Under the pieces are notes generated by a model. That model did no database searches. It saw only the letters and a program-made list of their open reading frames with translations, and was not told where the DNA came from. This document shows, in pieces, positions 13,558-20,313 of a DNA stretch of 24,276 nt. Position numbers and translations under genes: made by a program. Origin of the DNA: a virus; IMG/VR virus record IMGVR_UViG_3300023087_000099, positions 1 through 24,276 of that record. One strand, given 5' to 3'. Each line of letters starts with the position of its first letter. Position 1 is the stretch's first letter.

Positions 13558-13736
13558 TCACTCTTCCTTAAAGTGTAGCCAGGATATTCTCCGGTGTCTT
13601 CACATATTAAAGTTTCTTCCCAAACTAATTCATCACCCTCACTCCAACCTACTTCAGCTAACAGTTCATCGGGGATGGGTAGAATCAGTTCTCCGGTCTC
13701 TGGATCTTCTTGAACTTTTACCGTATACTTACTCAT
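13554..13736 (-). CDS. Small AbrB/MazE-like protein
   Basis: 60 residues from the second ATG (13736), which has GGAGG at the better spacing. GELILPIPDELLAEVGWSEGDELVWEE (16-42) has the pattern 'xIPxELLxxxGWxxGDxLxW' of AbrB/SpoVT-type swapped-hairpin DNA-binding proteins such as MazE antitoxins. It lacks an obvious toxin partner. The C-terminal part, ICEDTGEYPGYTLRKSE, is different from antitoxins. It could be a small regulator; the family is only tentatively recognised. Confidence 0.7.
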   Translation of the reverse strand: MSKYTVKVQEDPETGELILPIPDELLAEVGWSEGDELVWEETLICEDTGEYPGYTLRKSE

Positions 13737-13749
13737 CATTTCCTCCGTT

Positions 13750-13825
13750 TGGTAGGACTGGATGGGATTGAACCATCGACCTCCCGCTTATAAGACGGAT
13801 GCTCTAACCTCTGAGCTACAGTCCT
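13750..13825 (-). tRNA. tRNA-Ile (TAT), CCA encoded
   Basis: Acceptor AGGACTG/CAGTCCT, D-stem GCTC/GAGC, anticodon loop CTTATAA with anticodon TAT at 13792-13790, T-loop TTCAATC, discriminator A and encoded CCA. UAU reads AUA directly, in contrast to the usual bacterial CAU tRNA that needs lysidine. Confidence 0.93.
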
Positions 13826-13829
13826 AAAT

Positions 13830-13906
13830 TGGTCCGAGATGAGGGATTTGAACCCCCGACCCCCTGCTCCCAAAGCAGGTGCACTACCAAGCTGTGCTAA
13901 TCTCGG
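13830..13906 (-). tRNA. tRNA-Pro (TGG), CCA encoded
   Basis: Acceptor CCGAGAT/ATCTCGG, anticodon stem CCTGC/GCAGG with loop TTTGGGA and anticodon TGG at 13872-13870, T-loop TTCAAAT, discriminator A and encoded CCA. It reads CCA and probably other CCN codons. Four bases separate it from tRNA-Ile. Confidence 0.95.
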
Positions 13907-13912
13907 GTTATC

Positions 13913-14620
13913 TTAAGAATAAAAATCATCGATGAATTGCAGCGCCACTTCCATGGTCATACCTTCATCGTCGATAGAATAGATTTCCCTGTTACCACTC
14001 TTCTGAATCTTATCTTCGGAAATACCGAAAGATTCACAAAACTTACGAAGCTGTTTGTGCCTCATGTTTAGTACGTCATCTTTCTTTGCCCAGACTGCAA
14101 CTTTAAGAGAAACAGAGTCCTCAGTAGAAACATCTAAGAAACATTGCATGTGTTGTCTCGTTGCAAGTTCCATAGAATGGTTTCCAGAGGTGATCGACAT
14201 TCTATTGATTCGATTCAAAAAGACAGAATAGTTTTCGGTAAACCAATCTGGCAACGATTCGAAATTATCGTGTTGATCTTTCTGGAACTCTTCAAAAAGT
14301 TCTGAGAATTTAGCCATTACAAAGCACTCCTTATGGTGTCCGGCTACGGAATTATCACGTGGATCATATAATGAAATCAAGTAAGATTCAAGTATGAATG
14401 ATTGCAAGTCGTCCTTATCGTCTCTAAACGATTCAAGATTTCTAGCAATGATGTATAAATTATCTGTACTGTAATCCTTGGATTTCACATGGGAGATGGC
14501 ACGATTTCTATTACCTTTCCCAATGTACACAAATTTATCATCTTCTCTGTATCCGTATACGTATTGACCAAGGGTTTCCCAAAAGGCCATAGGTATGGAT
14601 TCAAATTCATTCTCAAACAT
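13913..14620 (-). CDS. GIY-YIG nuclease, LEM-3-like
   Basis: 235 residues. The GIY-YIG domain occupies about 15-95: Y20-V-Y22 in the first strand, VYIGKG at 31-36, R38/R40 and H44 in NRNRAISH, E78 in FILESYL and N90. The GKGxxxR..H form is that of the LEM-3-like subgroup. The 140-residue C-terminal part is unlike common homing nuclease DNA-binding modules and ends in a helical, possibly DNA-binding region (MRHKQLRKFCESFGISEDKI). Free-standing, directly upstream of tRNA-Pro, like tRNA-linked seg genes of T4. It has its own strong promoter (14646-14674) that also feeds the tRNAs. Confidence 0.8.
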   Translation of the reverse strand: MFENEFESIPMAFWETLGQYVYGYREDDKFVYIGKGNRNRAISHVKSKDYSTDNLYIIARNLESFRDDKDDLQSFILESYLISLYDPRDNSVAGHHKECFVMAKFSELFEEFQKDQHDNFESLPDWFTENYSVFLNRINRMSITSGNHSMELATRQHMQCFLDVSTEDSVSLKVAVWAKKDDVLNMRHKQLRKFCESFGISEDKIQKSGNREIYSIDDEGMTMEVALQFIDDFYS

Positions 14621-14645
14621 AAATGTCTTCCCGATTTATGTTTTC

Positions 14646-14674
14646 ATTATAATAGGATTAAGAGTGCTTGTCAA
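14646..14674 (-). promoter_or_regulatory. Early sigma70 promoter for the GIY-YIG/tRNA operon
   Basis: The minus strand reads TTGACA, 17 bp, TATAAT, with A/T-rich DNA upstream. It overlaps the 3' end of the sulfotransferase-like gene. Initiation near 14639 gives a leader of about 20 nt with GGGAAGA before the nuclease ATG. Confidence 0.9.
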
Positions 14675-15413
14675 TAAAAATATAGTCTTTTTTATAATAA
14701 TTTTTTAACCATTCTTCTTGGTGTGGAGTTATCATTTCTCGTGTGATTTTGTAGTTGGTTCTATTCATCACCTCTTCGGTCTGGAAGAATTTACCGATAT
14801 CTTTTTTCCACACAAACTGAAACTCTTGGAAGTTCTTGGTATCAACAAACGAACACTGATCGTGGAAATGATGCACTTGATGAATATCACGAATTACATC
14901 CATATTCTCAAAGAATAAGTGCCATCGGGTCTCATAGTCGAAAGTTGCAAGGTTTGTGCCATTCAGGTGATGCAAGAATGCATGATTGCCATAACTCCAA
15001 TATCGCTCGGTCTCAACTAAATAAGCATTGACTGTAGAGAGAAACCTTTCGATGGGATCAGTAAATATAACGATAGGCTTTGCAGTCCTTACAATCTCGG
15101 GATATCGCGGATCTGATCTCTTTATTGCATGACCTCTATCCCCTCGGCCGTGCTTTCCGTTGAACAATTCCTTAATGGTAACGGAACCACTTCTTGGTAT
15201 CTCAAACCAATAGTTCTCTTCGTGTTCCGATAGTTTGTATAAGAGAGGCCACTTATTCTGATCGCAGTGCCAACATCTACAAAGAGTCTGTAGCGTCTTG
15301 GGTAATTGTAAGATATTAGGCCCCTGCTGTAAGTGATCAGCATTTTCGATTTTTACTGGTTGGGGGTGGCCTACTTGATTAAATTCTTTCAATAACTCAT
15401 TACGATTTAACAT
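14658..15413 (-). CDS. Sulfotransferase-like protein
   Basis: 251 residues. FEIPRSGSVTIKELF (70-84) matches the 5'-phosphosulfate loop of sulfotransferases (IPKTGSTS type), and VIFTDPIERFLSTVNAYL (115-132) matches the 3'-phosphate-binding segment (RDPxxRxxSxY type), here with Thr in place of the usual Arg. The N terminus has CRCWHC (45-50), a possible metal site. The family transfers sulfate from PAPS to sugars or proteins. No transport signal is seen. Together with the FkbM methyltransferase it suggests glycan modification, which is inference. It starts 3 bp after the 60-residue gene. Confidence 0.7.
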   Translation of the reverse strand: MLNRNELLKEFNQVGHPQPVKIENADHLQQGPNILQLPKTLQTLCRCWHCDQNKWPLLYKLSEHEENYWFEIPRSGSVTIKELFNGKHGRGDRGHAIKRSDPRYPEIVRTAKPIVIFTDPIERFLSTVNAYLVETERYWSYGNHAFLHHLNGTNLATFDYETRWHLFFENMDVIRDIHQVHHFHDQCSFVDTKNFQEFQFVWKKDIGKFFQTEEVMNRTNYKITREMITPHQEEWLKNYYKKDYIFIDKHS

Positions 15414-15416
15414 TTT

Positions 15417-15599
15417 CTAGCTCAATTCAAAAATTTCATTTACCTTATCTTTTGGAATATCAATGATCATACCATCGTGTCGCTTCAGAATCCACTGATC
15501 GCTTCCTTCATTGTTCAGTTCATCCGGCAATTCACCTGCTTGTTCAAGCTCCACACCCTCTTTCAATGGGTGTTGATATAAGATTCTTACCTTTCTCAT
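15417..15599 (-). CDS. Small acidic phage protein
   Basis: 60 residues, MRKVRILYQHPLKEGVELEQ then an acidic middle and IDIPKDKVNEIFELS at the end. Probably one small mixed alpha/beta domain; no motif recognised. The ATG overlaps the previous stop by one base (TAATG), so it belongs to a chain of coupled small genes. Confidence 0.7.
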   Translation of the reverse strand: MRKVRILYQHPLKEGVELEQAGELPDELNNEGSDQWILKRHDGMIIDIPKDKVNEIFELS

Positions 15600-15823
15600 T
15601 ACACCAGTACCCTATCGAATACTTGACTGGTAGAATAAGTATATTCTTTACCATTAGCATCGTACATGGTAAATGAGTAGTTCACCTCGCGGATATGATA
15701 ATCGCCACTAGCAGATTTATAAGTGGTCATCACACTCTTGTCTTGATACGATACATCAGTCTTTACAGCTGGGTTTACTCGGTAGACATCTCTAATGTCC
15801 ACGACGTTGTTATTTACTTCCAT
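15599..15823 (-). CDS. Small beta-rich phage protein
   Basis: 74 residues with alternating Tyr/Val/Thr (VMTTYKSASGDYHIREVNYSF), suggesting a small beta sheet. No Cys, no signal peptide, no motif recognised. It overlaps the upstream gene by 14 bp and the downstream gene by 1 bp. Confidence 0.65.
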   Translation of the reverse strand: MEVNNNVVDIRDVYRVNPAVKTDVSYQDKSVMTTYKSASGDYHIREVNYSFTMYDANGKEYTYSTSQVFDRVLV

Positions 15824-16034
15824 ACTTCTCTAACTCCGGTTTGTCTGCTTTATTGAAAACGTAATTCGAATAGTCTTCAAATAATCTGAGCAACATGCCG
15901 TTCTCTTGCACCATTGCCTGGATTTGCTTTCTCTCGTTCGAACCTTTCACGTAGTACCTGTGGTCGTCGCTGTACACATAATACCAATCATGTGCTTCTA
16001 GTAGATCCCACAACTTTTGTACTTCGTTATCCAT
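15810..16034 (-). CDS. Small conserved phage protein (HDWYYxYSDDHR motif)
   Basis: 74 residues, helical at both ends, with LWDLLEAHDWYYVYSDDHRYYVKG near the N terminus. I recall this motif in several phage proteins of unknown function. The acidic and aromatic middle may form a compact domain. It overlaps the upstream gene by 8 bp. Confidence 0.7.
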   Translation of the reverse strand: MDNEVQKLWDLLEAHDWYYVYSDDHRYYVKGSNERKQIQAMVQENGMLLRLFEDYSNYVFNKADKPELEKYGSK

Positions 16035-16218
16035 TCAGCACCTGTATCAAACCCCTATCCCAATTTTCTGATACGTCTTGTGCGTAATAGAAATTGTTAT
16101 CTGGTAGTTCTCTGGTTTGGATTAACTTGCCGTCTTCCCACAAATCAACCACATACATTTCACCCGACTCTGTACTGGGTGAGGGTACCTTTCGAATCTC
16201 GCTGTGTCTAATTGTCAT
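16027..16218 (-). CDS. Small phage protein of unknown function
   Basis: 63 residues from the ATG at 16218, which has GGGAG 6 nt upstream; the frame continues to 16266 inside the deaminase gene without a ribosome site. It has a beta-like segment, EMYVVDLWEDGKLIQTRELP, resembling a single antiparallel hairpin. Function unknown. Confidence 0.65.
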   Translation of the reverse strand: MTIRHSEIRKVPSPSTESGEMYVVDLWEDGKLIQTRELPDNNFYYAQDVSENWDRGLIQVLNG

Positions 16219-16675
16219 GTTTTTCTCCCATGTTGATGAAAGAGTATAGCATTCCAGCCTCATCAAACATTTGTTTTGAGTGCTGAAACTCTTTTTTCCA
16301 TTTGTCTGGGTATTTATTGCTTTCTGGCATCACGACTCTCATGATACCACTACTGATTACACCCTTTGCACACTCAGAGCAAACTGGCAATCCCCAAATA
16401 TAGAGAGTAGATCTGTGTAAAGAGACACCATTACCAGCAGCATTATAAATTGCGTTCATTTCTGCATGGACAGTATAACGGTACTTCTGCTCTTTATCTA
16501 ATAAACGTTCGGTGAGATCAGCAACCTTACGAGGAAATCCATTGTACCCAGTCGCTAGAACTCTACGATTCTCATTAATGATTACAGCCCCTACCTGAGT
16601 GCTAGGATCTTTACTCCAGGTTGCAACCTCGCGAGCAAGGCGAAGAAACCTAATGTCCCAGTGATCATCGATCAT
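16208..16675 (-). CDS. cd: Deoxycytidylate (dCMP) deaminase
   Basis: 155 residues from the ATG at 16675; GTG at 16687 is an alternative, but AAGGGTGG is better spaced for the ATG. The zinc site is H70-A-E72 with P97-V-C99-SE-C102. The N terminus WDIRFLRLAREVATWSKDPSTQVGAV is typical. It converts dCMP to dUMP to feed thymidylate synthesis during phage DNA replication. T4 Cd has 193 residues. It is in a minus-strand chain of small early genes and overlaps the 42-residue gene upstream by 11 bp and the 63-residue gene downstream by 11 bp. Confidence 0.93.
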   Translation of the reverse strand: MIDDHWDIRFLRLAREVATWSKDPSTQVGAVIINENRRVLATGYNGFPRKVADLTERLLDKEQKYRYTVHAEMNAIYNAAGNGVSLHRSTLYIWGLPVCSECAKGVISSGIMRVVMPESNKYPDKWKKEFQHSKQMFDEAGMLYSFINMGEKHDN

Positions 16676-16793
16676 TGGAATAACCACCCTTATGCTTGCG
16701 ATAACCCTTTGACGCAGCTTTCTTGCGATCAGTAAACGTGGCAGGTCGATTGAACTTTTCCATGTTCTTGGCCACGGGGTTACCTTTAATCAT
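16665..16793 (-). CDS. 42-residue basic protein of a conserved phage family
   Basis: Minus strand ATG at 16793 to TGA at 16667-16665: 42 residues with NPVAKNMEKFNRPATFTDRK, then KAASKGYRKHKGGYSNDR. I recall this RNPVAKNxxKFNRxxxxxDRKK...RKHKG pattern as a small family of unknown function in many tailed phages. It is strongly basic and could bind nucleic acid. It overlaps the genes on both sides (8 bp and 11 bp). The ribosome site is weak, so translation is probably coupled. Confidence 0.8.
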   Translation of the reverse strand: MIKGNPVAKNMEKFNRPATFTDRKKAASKGYRKHKGGYSNDR

Positions 16794-17025
16794 TCTCGGT
16801 TTCATCTTTCTTTATGTCCAGTACCTTACCGTCTTTAAAGGGTTGTACCTCGACAACCGTTTCGTTTTCAATCATTCGAATACACGTGAGTGTGATCTTA
16901 AGATCTTGTTCAAGGAAAGCAATTTTACGTTGAAGCTCTTGCAGATGTTCGTAGTATTGCTCGAGCTCTTTTTCTTTGCGTATCTTACTCTCAATGATAT
17001 CCGTTAATGTGATGATCTCACTCAC
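16786..17025 (-). CDS. Small coiled-coil protein
   Basis: 79 residues. LTDIIESKIRKEKELEQYYEHLQELQRKIAFLEQDLKITLTCIRMIENE spans most of the protein with heptad spacing, so a long coiled coil is expected. I recall similar proteins in the early region of marine myophages, without known role. It is 8 bp downstream of the 69-residue gene. Confidence 0.8.
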   Translation of the reverse strand: MSEIITLTDIIESKIRKEKELEQYYEHLQELQRKIAFLEQDLKITLTCIRMIENETVVEVQPFKDGKVLDIKKDETEND

Positions 17026-17033
17026 GAATCACC

Positions 17034-17243
17034 TCAAAGGCAGGCTGCAACTATTTCTCGTTGCTCCTTATGATCTCGTACAACACGGGCAAGGTGAGAT
17101 TTCAGCATGGTAATTGCCAGATCTTTATCATCCGTGCCATACTCATTGAGGTATTTATCAGCTAGGGCATCTACAAGGGCGTTAGACTCCTTATAGGTTA
17201 AGCCGGAACTAAATTTGAATGTGTCGATGTTATAACTACTCAT
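17034..17243 (-). CDS. Small helical phage protein
   Basis: 69 residues, helical, with a FSSGLTYKESNALVDALADKYL segment and a basic helix LKSHLARVVRDHKEQREIV. The ribosome site AAGGA lies 6 nt before the ATG. It is the first gene after tRNA-Arg. Function unknown. Confidence 0.75.
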   Translation of the reverse strand: MSSYNIDTFKFSSGLTYKESNALVDALADKYLNEYGTDDKDLAITMLKSHLARVVRDHKEQREIVAACL

Positions 17244-17274
17244 AATATATCCTTACATTGGTTTCAAATCAAAT

Positions 17275-17351
17275 TGGCACGCCCGAGAGGATTCGAACCT
17301 CTGACCGATGGCTTAGAAGGCCATTGCTCTATCCAGCTGAGCTACGAGCGC
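17275..17351 (-). tRNA. tRNA-Arg (TCT), CCA encoded
   Basis: Acceptor GCGCTCG/CGGGCGT with G-U pairs, D-arm AGCTCAGCTGGATAGAGC, anticodon stem ATGGC/GCCAT with loop CTTCTAA and anticodon TCT at 17317-17315, T-loop TTCGAAT, discriminator G, encoded CCA. It reads AGA and probably AGG. It lies 1 bp after the zincin-like gene. Confidence 0.95.
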
Positions 17352-17352
17352 A

Positions 17353-17784
17353 TTAGAGTCCATTCTCAAAGCCTTCGACCAGTTTCAACTGCAATCGTCG
17401 GGCTTCTTTTTCCCAAGGTTGATCCCAGTACTCTGCATTGGAGAAGTTGCGTTTCTTCCAATGGGTCAGTTGTGGGTTCAATTCACCACGGGCAAACTGC
17501 TTAATGTGTACAAATTCATGAGCAAGAATGCTCATCCAGTTGGAATACAGAGCAACATCGATGATGAATGCCCGGGTACTCAGGGGTTCACAAAGACCCT
17601 CTGTGGTCGTTCCTCGTTCAACGACAATGTTATTATGAACACGAATCTGAATGGTCGTTTTGAGACGGCTGATTCCTAGTTGCCTTGCAAAGCTTTCGCA
17701 AGCAAGGGTCACCATACCTTGTAGAGATTTGGGTAGTTCACCTTCTTTGGGTCCGCAAATCCATAAATCCATAAATCGACTCAC
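17353..17784 (-). CDS. Zincin-like metallopeptidase family protein
   Basis: 143 residues. HEFVH (89-93) in ILAHEFVHIKQFARGEL is the HExxH zinc motif, and YWDQPWEKEA, about 25 residues later, offers a third ligand Glu, as in gluzincin-type folds. I recall the HExVHxxQ...YWxQPWExEA pattern in many phage proteins of unknown role. The GTG start at 17784 is supported by the GTGA overlap with the upstream stop. A substrate cannot be named. It might process phage or host proteins early. Confidence 0.75.
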   Translation of the reverse strand: MSRFMDLWICGPKEGELPKSLQGMVTLACESFARQLGISRLKTTIQIRVHNNIVVERGTTTEGLCEPLSTRAFIIDVALYSNWMSILAHEFVHIKQFARGELNPQLTHWKKRNFSNAEYWDQPWEKEARRLQLKLVEGFENGL

Positions 17785-17936
17785 ATTATTAAAAGAAAGA
17801 AAAGGAACAGCACAACCAGGAGAATCGCATTATTGAATGCGAATTCCGCGACCTTGGCAACCAATCCCAATGCAACGGCGAATACAAATACAAACACCAT
17901 AATGCAAAAGAGAAAGGTCATGATCACGGGATCCAT
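17781..17936 (-). CDS. 51-residue two-helix membrane protein
   Basis: Minus strand ATG at 17936 to TGA at 17783-17781: MDPVIMTFLFCIMVFVFVFA then VALGLVAKVAEFAFNN and a second hydrophobic run AILLVVLFLFFLLIM. Two membrane helices with a short loop containing KVAEF. The stop overlaps the GTG start of the zincin-like gene (GTGA), and the gene sits 7 bp after the 68-residue gene. Function unknown; an early membrane protein, such as a superinfection or host-takeover factor, is possible but unproven. Confidence 0.7.
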   Translation of the reverse strand: MDPVIMTFLFCIMVFVFVFAVALGLVAKVAEFAFNNAILLVVLFLFFLLIM

Positions 17937-17943
17937 AATTGTC

Positions 17944-18150
17944 TTAATACTCTGCTTCACGGTAGGCTAGATCCTCTCGACCGATTTCGCTCAAATCGAA
18001 ATCTTCAGCCCTGTCTATATAAAGAACAAATTCAGAATTTGACTTGGTGAGATTCTTGAGAGCCTTTGCATTTTTGCGCTTCTCTCGTCGATCGGCCAAC
18101 TCCAATTCTCGCATTGCAAGTTCAACATCATCTAGGTCATTGTGGTACAT
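17944..18150 (-). CDS. Small highly charged early protein
   Basis: 68 residues, rich in Asp/Glu and Lys/Arg, with a helix ELAMRELELADRREKRKNAKALKNLTK. First gene after the tandem promoters at 18181-18329. The ribosome site is weak (AGAAGAG). Strong early position and small charged character suggest a host-takeover factor, which is inference. Confidence 0.7.
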   Translation of the reverse strand: MYHNDLDDVELAMRELELADRREKRKNAKALKNLTKSNSEFVLYIDRAEDFDLSEIGREDLAYREAEY

Positions 18151-18180
18151 AATATATATCTCTTCTCAATTGATGATATG

Positions 18181-18209
18181 ATTCTATCAAGCCCTAGGGC
18201 CCCTGTCAA
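18181..18209 (-). promoter_or_regulatory. Early sigma70 promoter with palindromic spacer
   Basis: The minus strand reads TTGACA, 17 bp ending in TGA, TAGAAT. The spacer holds the perfect palindrome GCCCTAGGGC (18191-18200). Initiation near 18174 serves the 18150-14658 gene chain. Confidence 0.85.
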
Positions 18210-18300
18210 CATCTTTTTTCGGTTTTCTTAGAATATTTTGGAATATCGATATAACCATTTGAGATGCACTTAGGAATAGATTCATTGTCTGATGGTAGAC

Positions 18301-18329
18301 ATTATATAGGGTAGCCGACCTACTGTCAA
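18301..18329 (-). promoter_or_regulatory. Early sigma70 promoter, upstream member of the tandem pair
   Basis: The minus strand reads TTGACA, 17 bp, TATAAT: both hexamers perfect. An A/T palindrome (18340-18358) lies directly upstream, like an UP element. The transcript would pass through the promoter at 18181-18209. Confidence 0.85.
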
Positions 18330-18339
18330 CCCTTTTTTG

Positions 18340-18358
18340 CAATTTTTTTCAAAAAAAT
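18340..18358. repeat. 19-bp A/T palindromic repeat, copy 1
   Basis: CAATTTTTTTCAAAAAAAT. The inner ATTTTTTT-C-AAAAAAAT is a perfect palindrome about the C. The identical copy is at 18408-18426. This copy lies 11 bp upstream of the minus-strand -35 box at 18324-18329. Confidence 0.9.
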
Positions 18359-18407
18359 TATGAACCGTAAGAAAATCAAATACTTAGCGGATTGACCCAA
18401 AAAATAT

Positions 18408-18426
18408 CAATTTTTTTCAAAAAAAT
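18408..18426. repeat. 19-bp A/T palindromic repeat, copy 2
   Basis: Exact copy of 18340-18358, offset by 68 bp, lying 2 bp upstream of the plus-strand -35 box at 18429-18434. Possible UP element, bent DNA or binding site. Confidence 0.9.
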
Positions 18427-18428
18427 GG

Positions 18429-18457
18429 TTGACAGCCGTGGTCAATCCTGATACTAT
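18429..18457 (+). promoter_or_regulatory. Early sigma70 promoter for topoisomerase genes 39-52
   Basis: TTGACA, 17 bp ending in TGA, TACTAT. Initiation near 18464 leaves a leader of about 20 nt with TGGAG before the gene 39 ATG. Confidence 0.88.
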
Positions 18458-18483
18458 ATGATAGTTGAAATGGAGTGGTGTGA

Positions 18484-20313
18484 ATGAAACAGACCGAAGA
18501 GTTCCGAATTCTAACAGCGAGACAACACGTCCGTGAACGGATCGGTATGTATATGGGTTCATCTTCTAAAGAGGAGATCGAACGTTTCGTGCTGGGACAG
18601 TGGAAGAAAGCCACGTACGTTCCTGCACTATCGAAGATGGTAGATGAGATCCTCGACAATGCGATCGATGAAGCAATTCGAACCAATTTCAAATTCGCCA
18701 ATAAGATTAATGTATCTATAGATGGCAACAAGGTGATCGTTACTGACAACGGTCGAGGCATTCCCCAAGATGAGGTGTATGATGAGACGTCGGGTCAAAA
18801 GATCCTGCGGCCCGTTGCAGCGTGGACCAAGGTCAATGCAGGTACTTCATTTGATGATGAAAGGGTAACGATCGGCACAAACGGTGTCGGGTCTGCTGCC
18901 ACCAATTTCCTATCGGCCCAGTTTATCGGCCGCACCTGGCAGAACGGCAACCTCATCGAGGTCAAATGTAAGGGTGGTGCTGAACATACCGATGTAAAAG
19001 AGAAACAGCGAGATGGGTCAGGTACGGAGGTGACCTTTGTTGCTGATTTTGACCTTTTCGAGGTTGACAGTCTTGATGAGCTAGATACGGTCGCTCTGAT
19101 TGAGGATCGATTGATCAGCCTTCAAATGGCCTTTCCTGAGATTGCATTCTCTTTCAATAAGCGCCGAGTAAAGGTATCAGACCTCAAGAGATATGCAGCT
19201 CTGTACAGTGAATCATGCGTGATTGAGAAATCGAATAACCTGTCATTCTTCTTTGCACCGTCTGAAGATGGTTTTCGAACCAACAGCTATGTAAATGGTG
19301 TGAATACTCGACAGGGTGGAACCTACGTCGACTACATCGTTAATGGTGTGATTGAAGAATTAGTGTCGATGATCAAACGGAAGCACAAGGTTGAGGTAGC
19401 AAAGACTACGATCAAAGGTGGTCTCACCTTCATCAAATTCAGCCGTAATTTCATCAACCCCAAATTCGACAGTCAGACGAAAGAACGGTTGACCAATCCC
19501 ATGTCAAATGTACGAGATCATTTCGAAGCAGCTGGGGTTAAAGATTTCCAGGCCCTTGCTCGAAAGATTATGGGTACTCCCGATATCATTGACCCGATTA
19601 TCGAGGCCCAACTAGCCAAGAAGATTGCAGCTGATAAACGTGCTGCAACACTTGCTCAGAAAAAGCTTCGAAAGGCCAAAGTGGCAAAACACATATCTGC
19701 TAACAGTGAAGATGCCACCCTTAAGATTGTCGAGGGTGATTCGGCCATGGGGTTCCTATTGAAGGTTCGGGATCCCAATAAGGTCGGGGCTTACCCTCTT
19801 CGTGGTGTCATTATGAACACCTGGGATATGGCTCCGGCCAATGTATTGAAGAACAAGGAATTGAGTGAATTGGTAGCCGTGTTGGGGTTAGATATCAACG
19901 ACCCAGATAGTGTCGATAATATGACCTATCGAAACGTTGCAACTCTAACCGATGCTGACCATGACGGTATTGGTCATATCAGCCCTCTACTGATTGCCTT
20001 CTTCTACAAATTCTGGCCTCGACTGCTCAGCGAGAAGAGAGTCAAGATAACCAGAACACCTATAATGATCTCTACAAAGGGCACGGATGTTAAGTGGTTC
20101 TATACCTATGAAGAGGCTAATTCATTCAAGGCGGAGAACACCAGCTGGAAACATAGATATATCAAAGGCTTGGGATCTCTCCGTGAAGATGAATACAACA
20201 GTATTATTAATGATCCGGTCTACGATACCGTGACAGTTGATGATGCTTCAATTTTCCAAATGATGTTTGGTTCTGATGCTCAATTACGAAAGGAGTTCAT
20301 GTTCAATGGTTGA
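18484..20313 (+). CDS. 39: DNA topoisomerase II large subunit (T4 gp39 + gp60 in one chain)
   Basis: 609 residues. The GHKL ATPase domain has DEILDNAIDEA (54-64, N59), DNGRGIP (88-94) and GTNGVGSA (131-138). The Toprim domain has EGDSAMG near 417 and TDADHDG near 489. In T4 the Toprim end is a separate gene, 60; here it is one uninterrupted frame. It pairs with gp52 to relax and decatenate phage DNA. Strong promoter 18429-18457 and TGGAG ribosome site. It overlaps gene 52 by 8 bp. Confidence 0.96.
   Translation: MKQTEEFRILTARQHVRERIGMYMGSSSKEEIERFVLGQWKKATYVPALSKMVDEILDNAIDEAIRTNFKFANKINVSIDGNKVIVTDNGRGIPQDEVYDETSGQKILRPVAAWTKVNAGTSFDDERVTIGTNGVGSAATNFLSAQFIGRTWQNGNLIEVKCKGGAEHTDVKEKQRDGSGTEVTFVADFDLFEVDSLDELDTVALIEDRLISLQMAFPEIAFSFNKRRVKVSDLKRYAALYSESCVIEKSNNLSFFFAPSEDGFRTNSYVNGVNTRQGGTYVDYIVNGVIEELVSMIKRKHKVEVAKTTIKGGLTFIKFSRNFINPKFDSQTKERLTNPMSNVRDHFEAAGVKDFQALARKIMGTPDIIDPIIEAQLAKKIAADKRAATLAQKKLRKAKVAKHISANSEDATLKIVEGDSAMGFLLKVRDPNKVGAYPLRGVIMNTWDMAPANVLKNKELSELVAVLGLDINDPDSVDNMTYRNVATLTDADHDGIGHISPLLIAFFYKFWPRLLSEKRVKITRTPIMISTKGTDVKWFYTYEEANSFKAENTSWKHRYIKGLGSLREDEYNSIINDPVYDTVTVDDASIFQMMFGSDAQLRKEFMFNG

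Noticed and set aside
17238-17270. TTGATT-17-TATATT upstream of the 69-residue gene
   Set aside because: The -35 box is weak and the -10 box overlaps the start codon, so the RNA would begin inside the gene.
18417-18761. 114-codon minus-strand frame at the start of gene 39
   Set aside because: It covers the gene 39 promoter and the ATPase domain on the other strand and has no ribosome site.
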